Positions 5,783 to 9,236 of a DNA stretch of 9,236 nucleotides are shown here, piece after piece. Position 1 is the first letter of the stretch, and each line of letters begins with the position of its first letter. A model generated the notes under the pieces. The model saw only the letters and a list, made by a program, of their open reading frames with translations, ran no database searches and had not been told where the DNA came from. The stretch lies in contig JAUXSZ010000155.1 of the NCBI GenBank assembly GCA_030679635.1, forward strand, positions 1-9,236. The letters are read 5' to 3'. Origin of the DNA: Sulfuricurvum sp. GTDB taxonomy: Bacteria > Campylobacterota > Campylobacteria > Campylobacterales > Sulfurimonadaceae. The position numbers and the translations under genes were made by a program.

Positions 5783-6961
5783 ATGACAGAAGAAATTGTA
5801 AAATCAGCATTATCAAAAGTAACCTATCCTGGATTCACCAAGGATATCGTTGCCTTTGGATTTGTGAAAGAGATTAAAATTGAAGGAAAAAATGTCAGTG
5901 TTACTATTGACATTACTTCAAGCGCGCCAGAAGTGGCACATCAGCTAACAACGGAAGCCACCGATGAGCTTAAGCTCGCTGGCGCTGCCGATGTTGTGAT
6001 CAGTGTTCAGGCACCAAAAATGCCGAGAGAGAGCTCTTCCAAGGGAAAAAATCTTGCACCGCAAGTGAAAAATTTCATCATGGTGAGCTCCGGTAAAGGT
6101 GGCGTCGGTAAATCGACAACCTCTGTAAACTTGGCGATAGCGCTTGCACTGCAAGGGAAAAAAGTCGGCCTTTTGGATGCGGACATCTATGGTCCAAATA
6201 TTCCGCGTATGTTGGGCGTTGAGGGGATGAAACCGGAAGTTATCGGGAACAAAGTCCTTCCAATCAAAGCGTATGGCATTGAGATGATGTCGATGGGTTC
6301 ACTCATGGAAGAGGGGCAATCCCTTATCTGGCGCGGTGCGATGATCATGAAAGCGATTGAGCAGTTCTTGCGCGATATCATGTGGTCTGATTTGGATTGT
6401 TTGGTTATCGATATGCCTCCGGGAACAGGTGATGCACAGCTTACATTGGCTCAGGGTGTTCCGGTTACCGTCGGTGTTACCGTAACAACGCCGCAAAAAG
6501 TAGCACTTGATGACTCACGACGCAGTTTGGATATGTTCCGAAAATTGCATATCCCTATTGCGGGTGTTGTTGAGAATATGTCTGGATTTATCGCTCCCGA
6601 TACCGGTGTCGAGTATGACATTTTCGGAAAAGGGACCTCGGAAGCGATGGCAAAAGAGTTTGATACGATTATTTTGGCGCAAATCCCTATCGAGCCTTCC
6701 ATCCGTACAGGCGGTGATGAAGGGAAGCCAGTAACCTTTTGTGCGCCTACTTCGGAAACAGCAAAGCGTTACATGAAAGCGGCAGAAGATATTTGGGCTA
6801 CCATTGAAAAAATAAATGAAGAGGGCGGAGTCGATAATCAAGCGATTCAGCCAAATACACCTCCTGGCGTATCTGCATGTTCAACTGCAGCTGCCGCTCC
6901 AAAACAAGAAGCACCTGCTTCTAGCGGCGGTAGCTGTGGTACTGGATGTGGCTGTCACTAA
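5783..6961 (+). CDS. mrp: Mrp/ApbC-type Fe-S cluster carrier P-loop ATPase
   Basis: Mrp/ApbC proteins are cytoplasmic ATPases that bind and transfer Fe-S clusters. The 392-residue protein starts with a MIP18/DUF59-like domain (about 1-85), in which the usual TTPACP motif reads TSSAPE. The ATPase domain follows with the deviant Walker A KGGVGKS (105-111), LDADIYGPNIPRMLG, and the Walker B region VIDMPPGTGDAQLT. The segment that usually holds the cluster-binding CxxC (MSGF-x-CPxCG in many homologues) reads MSGFIAPDTG (266-275), with no cysteine. The tail from about 345 is low-complexity Pro/Ala/Ser/Gly and ends in Cys385, Cys389, Cys391 and His392, with another at Cys366. The family call is secure. 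How it binds a cluster is unclear; the tail may substitute. The start ATG has AAGGA seven bases upstream. The upstream neighbour thiC encodes a likely Fe-S client. Confidence 0.95.
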   Translation: MTEEIVKSALSKVTYPGFTKDIVAFGFVKEIKIEGKNVSVTIDITSSAPEVAHQLTTEATDELKLAGAADVVISVQAPKMPRESSSKGKNLAPQVKNFIMVSSGKGGVGKSTTSVNLAIALALQGKKVGLLDADIYGPNIPRMLGVEGMKPEVIGNKVLPIKAYGIEMMSMGSLMEEGQSLIWRGAMIMKAIEQFLRDIMWSDLDCLVIDMPPGTGDAQLTLAQGVPVTVGVTVTTPQKVALDDSRRSLDMFRKLHIPIAGVVENMSGFIAPDTGVEYDIFGKGTSEAMAKEFDTIILAQIPIEPSIRTGGDEGKPVTFCAPTSETAKRYMKAAEDIWATIEKINEEGGVDNQAIQPNTPPGVSACSTAAAAPKQEAPASSGGSCGTGCGCH

Positions 6962-6966
6962 TTCTT

Positions 6967-6983
6967 CCTTCTTTAAGAAGGGT
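6967..6983 (+). repeat. Inverted repeat after mrp (CCTTCTT-T-AAGAAGG)
   Basis: This is a perfect 7-bp dyad starting six bases after the mrp stop. No T-run follows, so it is a weak terminator at best. Its right half, AAGAAGGGT (6975-6983), is the exact reverse complement of ACCCTTCTT at 7030-7038, which forms the left arm of the hairpin before the next gene. Confidence 0.6.
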
Positions 6984-7021
6984 GAGAGCGTACTTTTAGT
7001 CGAAATTTATTCTAAAACGTT

Positions 7022-7027
7022 TATAAT
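7022..7027 (+). promoter_or_regulatory. -10 element (TATAAT) for the heme-sensor gene
   Basis: An exact TATAAT lies 29 bases before the ATG at 7057. The region upstream is A/T-rich without a clear -35, as is common in Campylobacterota. Transcription would begin near 7033-7035, inside the left arm of the hairpin at 7030-7048, so transcripts from here should lack most of that arm. Confidence 0.55.
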
Positions 7028-7029
7028 CT

Positions 7030-7048
7030 ACCCTTCTTAATGAAGGGT
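7030..7048 (+). promoter_or_regulatory. Hairpin covering the ribosome binding site of the heme-sensor gene
   Basis: ACCCTTC-TTAAT-GAAGGGT is a perfect 7-bp stem. Its right arm is the Shine-Dalgarno sequence (GAAGGG, 7042-7047) of the gene starting at 7057. In a message read through from mrp, this fold would hide the ribosome binding site. Regulation is inferred from position only. Confidence 0.55.
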
Positions 7049-7056
7049 AATGATCA

Positions 7057-8862
7057 ATGCATTTAAAAACAAAAATTTCTCTCCTCCTATACTCTTCCTT
7101 ATTTATTTTATTTGCCGCTATCTTTTGGAATACCATTGTCGATTTACGTAACGCTTCTGCTAAAAGCGCTGAATCACAAGCATTGGCAACCGCCAAGGTC
7201 ATCGAAGCAGGGCTCACAGCCCATATGATTTCAGGGACAATGGACCAGCGCGAAGCATTTATAAATCAGGTTTCCTCGCTAGAGACGATGAAACAACTGT
7301 GGCTAACGCGTTCTTCTAAAGTATCGCAGCAATACGGTAAAGGTCCCTTTGGTGAGGATGCACGTGACGGAATTGATAAATCAGTATTAGAGAGCGGTGA
7401 AGCCGTTATCGAAAGTACCGGGGGAATTTTTGAAGATGCAACGGTTCGTCTATCGGTGCCGTATAAAGCCACTGCGAATGGAAAACTTGATTGTCTAAGC
7501 TGCCATGATGTAAAAGCGGGCGATACGCTGGGGGTTATTTCTATTGAGATGCAAACCAACGATTTAAAAGCATTGAGCTATCGTAATATTATTATTGGTT
7601 CGATCCTTTTATTGATCCTTTTTGGTGGGATGGTTTATTTCCTTCATAAAAAAGTGCTTATTTATTTTGACCGTTTTGACGCTATGGGCAGATGTGCACG
7701 TGAAGCAGAAAGTGGAGATTTAACGGTGCGCATTCCTGAAGAGTTGGCGCATGATAAAGATGCAAAGGCATTGAACGCACTGATTGAAAAATTCCAAACG
7801 TCGTTGCAAACCATTCAAGAGAATCTATCCGGGATCGTTGTTATGGATCACGTGTCAGATCCGCTAATGGCACTAAGTGATGGGAGCCGGCGCCTCAATG
7901 ATGTGACTGGATTTACACAGACGCTTCATCGCGATGCAAATACTACGGAAGCGTATGAACACATTGCCAATCATTTTTCTGAGAAATTCACTATTGACGA
8001 TATTAATTTGATTACGTACAATCCTCTTTCGCAAGAGACCGAGATTGTGCATGAAAGAAAAGTAATTTTATGCGATGCGCAAAGCGGATGCCGTGCGGCA
8101 CGAACAGGTGAAACAGTGGATTCATCCAAACCGGATGGTATATGTCCAAAAATGATTACCCCTAATGAGCACTATATCTGTATCCCTTATGCGATAACCA
8201 ATGAATCAACATTTGTCGTCTCCATGGTGAGTGATAAAAAAAACATGCTTCATCCTGTTCGTGCAGGGACGTATATGATTGATGAAACGCTTCACGCCAT
8301 CAGAGGGGAAATAGCGCACCATCAAATGATTGAAAGTATCCAACAGCTGCAGCGCATAGATCCGCTTAGCGGACTCTACAATCAGAGCTATTTACGTGAG
8401 CGGATGTTCATAATTGTAAAAGAGTCCAAGCGTACGGCAATCCCTTATGGTGTGGTGGTCATGAATGTCGATAACTTTACGAGTGTCAATGATGTATATG
8501 GAGAGAAAGTGGGAGATGAAGCAATTCGTCTGATTGGTCGAACACTTTTGGATTCATTACGCGAAAGCGATGTTATCGTCCGTACGTCGGGCGATGAATT
8601 TGTTGTTTTGCTCTATGACTGTGATCCTGCCCATGTAGCTAGTGTTGGGGAAAAAGTACGCGCTCTTTTTGCCAATAAAAAATTAAAAGCCCATTCGAGT
8701 GGCTTTATTAAGACGATGAGCATCGGTACCGCAATTTTCCCTCAACATCACAAAGATATTGCACAGTGTGTAGAGTATGCGCGTCTGGCTATGAAGGAAG
8801 CAAAACGCGAAGGCGGTAATTTGGCCGTTAAATTTCATACAAGACTACTTGAATCGAACTAA
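7057..8862 (+). CDS. Membrane sensor: periplasmic heme-c domain, HAMP, Cys-bearing domain, divergent GGDEF
   Basis: This is a 601-residue inner-membrane signalling protein. TM1 is at about 8-28 and TM2 at about 177-197, enclosing a periplasmic domain with a c-type heme motif C146LSC149H150 followed by GDTLGVISI, as in heme-c sensor domains of chemoreceptors and kinases. A HAMP-like region (about 198-258) follows. Residues about 285-420 look GAF-like with cysteines at 339, 345, 363 and 375. The C-terminal GGDEF domain (about 433-595) keeps SVND, GEKVGD, SGDEF (511-515) and an RESD inhibitory-site motif (502-505). It departs from active cyclases: the first metal Asp is Asn470 (NVDNF), the following Lys is Thr475, and the late GRN reads GGN. 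It may therefore bind GTP or c-di-GMP without making it. The ligand sensed is unknown; heme suggests redox or gas. The ATG is preceded by GAAGGG lying within a hairpin. Confidence 0.88.
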   Translation: MHLKTKISLLLYSSLFILFAAIFWNTIVDLRNASAKSAESQALATAKVIEAGLTAHMISGTMDQREAFINQVSSLETMKQLWLTRSSKVSQQYGKGPFGEDARDGIDKSVLESGEAVIESTGGIFEDATVRLSVPYKATANGKLDCLSCHDVKAGDTLGVISIEMQTNDLKALSYRNIIIGSILLLILFGGMVYFLHKKVLIYFDRFDAMGRCAREAESGDLTVRIPEELAHDKDAKALNALIEKFQTSLQTIQENLSGIVVMDHVSDPLMALSDGSRRLNDVTGFTQTLHRDANTTEAYEHIANHFSEKFTIDDINLITYNPLSQETEIVHERKVILCDAQSGCRAARTGETVDSSKPDGICPKMITPNEHYICIPYAITNESTFVVSMVSDKKNMLHPVRAGTYMIDETLHAIRGEIAHHQMIESIQQLQRIDPLSGLYNQSYLRERMFIIVKESKRTAIPYGVVVMNVDNFTSVNDVYGEKVGDEAIRLIGRTLLDSLRESDVIVRTSGDEFVVLLYDCDPAHVASVGEKVRALFANKKLKAHSSGFIKTMSIGTAIFPQHHKDIAQCVEYARLAMKEAKREGGNLAVKFHTRLLESN

Positions 8863-8868
8863 AAATCT

Positions 8869-8891
8869 GTACGGTAGGTTATCTACTGTAC
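8869..8891. terminator. Probable bidirectional terminator between convergent genes
   Basis: GTACGGTAG-GTTAT-CTACTGTAC gives a 9-bp stem with one mismatch that is G-U on the plus-strand RNA (A-C on the minus-strand RNA). It starts seven bases after the plus-strand gene's stop. On the plus strand a pyrimidine-rich tract with broken T-runs follows. On the minus strand the stem is followed by AGATTTTT, a better T-run, serving the gene that ends at 9039. No protein test or search was possible. Confidence 0.55.
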
Positions 8892-8895
8892 GCTT

Positions 8896-8990
8896 CTCTT
8901 CCTATTCTTTATCCCCTCCTGATACTGCGATGATTGCGTTATACTACTTGTATATCTAGAAGAAGAGGGAATAGATCAAGAGAGGGGATA
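8896..8990. repeat. Overlapping inverted repeats in convergent intergenic region
   Basis: TATCCCCTC (8910-8918) is the exact reverse complement of GAGGGGATA (8982-8990). A second pairing, CTCTT (8896-8900) with AAGAG (8978-8982) and CTATTC (8902-8907) with GAATAG (8969-8974), partly competes with it and would interleave. The next stretch to 9038 holds a short GC-rich patch (about 9000-9020) and no supported gene. Function unknown. Confidence 0.4.
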
Positions 8991-9038
8991 TGGCTAACTA
9001 CGCCCAGGAGGCGCGAGGAATTGCGTGTAGATGGATGG

Positions 9039-9236
9039 TTAAAAGTCGTTGCCGCCGGTGAAGAGTCTTGGCTCGAATTCCACGACGCGATTGCGCCCTG
9101 TATGTTTTGCTTCATAGAGGGCTAAATCGGCAAATTTGATGACTTTCCAGATCGAGTCTGCATCGCTAGGGAAATGAGCGATACCTACACTGAGTGTTTT
9201 TTCGACGGTATCACTTCCAAACTGATATTTTTTTGA
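9039..9236 (-). CDS. GGDEF-domain protein, C-terminal end (5' part outside window)
   Basis: The minus strand is open from the window edge to a TAA at 9041-9039, encoding the last 65 residues of a GGDEF domain. LSVGIAHFPSDAD is the conserved strand after the active site, and FADLALYEAKHTGRNRVVEF is the classical C-terminal helix, with the Lys and Arg that contact GTP phosphates in active cyclases. The active-site loop lies outside the window, so activity cannot be judged, but this end is canonical, unlike the convergent heme-sensor protein. The C-terminus (EPRLFTGGNDF) is short and unremarkable. Any sensor domains are beyond the window. A plus-strand frame over this stretch is a shadow of this gene. 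Confidence 0.9.
   Translation of the reverse strand, partial: SKKYQFGSDTVEKTLSVGIAHFPSDADSIWKVIKFADLALYEAKHTGRNRVVEFEPRLFTGGNDF

Noticed and set aside
6515..6841. Minus-strand frame of 108 codons inside mrp
   Set aside because: It is antisense to the conserved Mrp ATPase domain and shows no family motif.
8990..9035. Resemblance of GGCTAACTACG and GAATTGCGTGTAG to 16S rRNA pieces
   Set aside because: Two short matches at the wrong spacing, with no surrounding rRNA sequence; probably chance.
8990..9061. Small frame on the plus strand (23 codons, ATG 8990 after AGAGGGG)
   Set aside because: The ribosome site is too close to the ATG, the peptide is Arg/Cys-rich without a recognisable pattern, and it runs into the opposing GGDEF gene.
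8934..9125. Plus-strand frame of 63 codons at the right end
   Set aside because: It overlaps the minus-strand GGDEF coding end, whose conserved motifs are clear; this frame has none and no good ribosome binding site.

Overview
The window reads as a chromosomal segment of a free-living, respiratory Campylobacterota bacterium (formerly Epsilonproteobacteria), most like the Sulfuricurvum/Sulfurimonas group. The evidence is a fused IspDF protein of campylobacterial type, an atypical response regulator of the Helicobacter HP1021 / Campylobacter Cj1608 family directly after it, a short ThiC, moderate GC, and several GGDEF proteins. The genus is inference; no rRNA or other phylogenetic marker is present.

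Layout. (1) Positions 1-399, plus strand: the 3' end of a canonical GGDEF diguanylate cyclase. (2) Positions 4085 down to 396, minus strand: a tight four-gene operon, ispDF - HP1021-like regulator - ATP-sulfurylase-like protein - pgpA. The junctions are a 4-nt ATGA overlap, a 23-nt overlap and a 9-nt gap. pgpA and the first GGDEF gene converge on a shared TTAA that supplies both stop codons. (3) Positions 4086-4308: a divergent promoter region with an extended -10 for the operon and a long thiC leader. (4) Positions 4309-5688 and 5783-6961, plus strand: thiC (thiamine pyrimidine synthesis, a 4Fe-4S radical-SAM enzyme) followed by mrp (a Fe-S cluster carrier ATPase). (5) Positions 6962-7056: a promoter region with four mutually complementary elements, one of which holds the ribosome binding site of the next gene. 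(6) Positions 7057-8862, plus strand: a membrane sensor with a periplasmic c-type heme motif, HAMP, a cysteine-bearing central domain and a divergent GGDEF domain. (7) Positions 8863-9038: a structured convergent intergenic region. (8) Positions 9039-9236, minus strand: the 3' end of a third GGDEF gene.

How the genes relate. The minus operon joins isoprenoid precursor synthesis (IspDF) and phospholipid synthesis (PgpA) with a phosphorylation-independent regulator and a sulfurylase-like protein whose sulfate-binding residues are lost. From memory, the same order occurs in Campylobacter jejuni (Cj1607-Cj1610), so the cluster appears old and selected. thiC and mrp make sense together because ThiC needs a 4Fe-4S cluster and Mrp proteins deliver them. 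The heme sensor flanked by two other GGDEF genes suggests local c-di-GMP or redox signalling.

The most unusual points are the degenerate sulfurylase active site, the heme-sensor GGDEF lacking several catalytic residues while keeping an inhibitory-site motif, the loss of the core CxxC in Mrp with a Cys-rich tail added, and the possible RNA switch upstream of the heme sensor. No mobile elements, CRISPR arrays, tRNA or rRNA genes were found.
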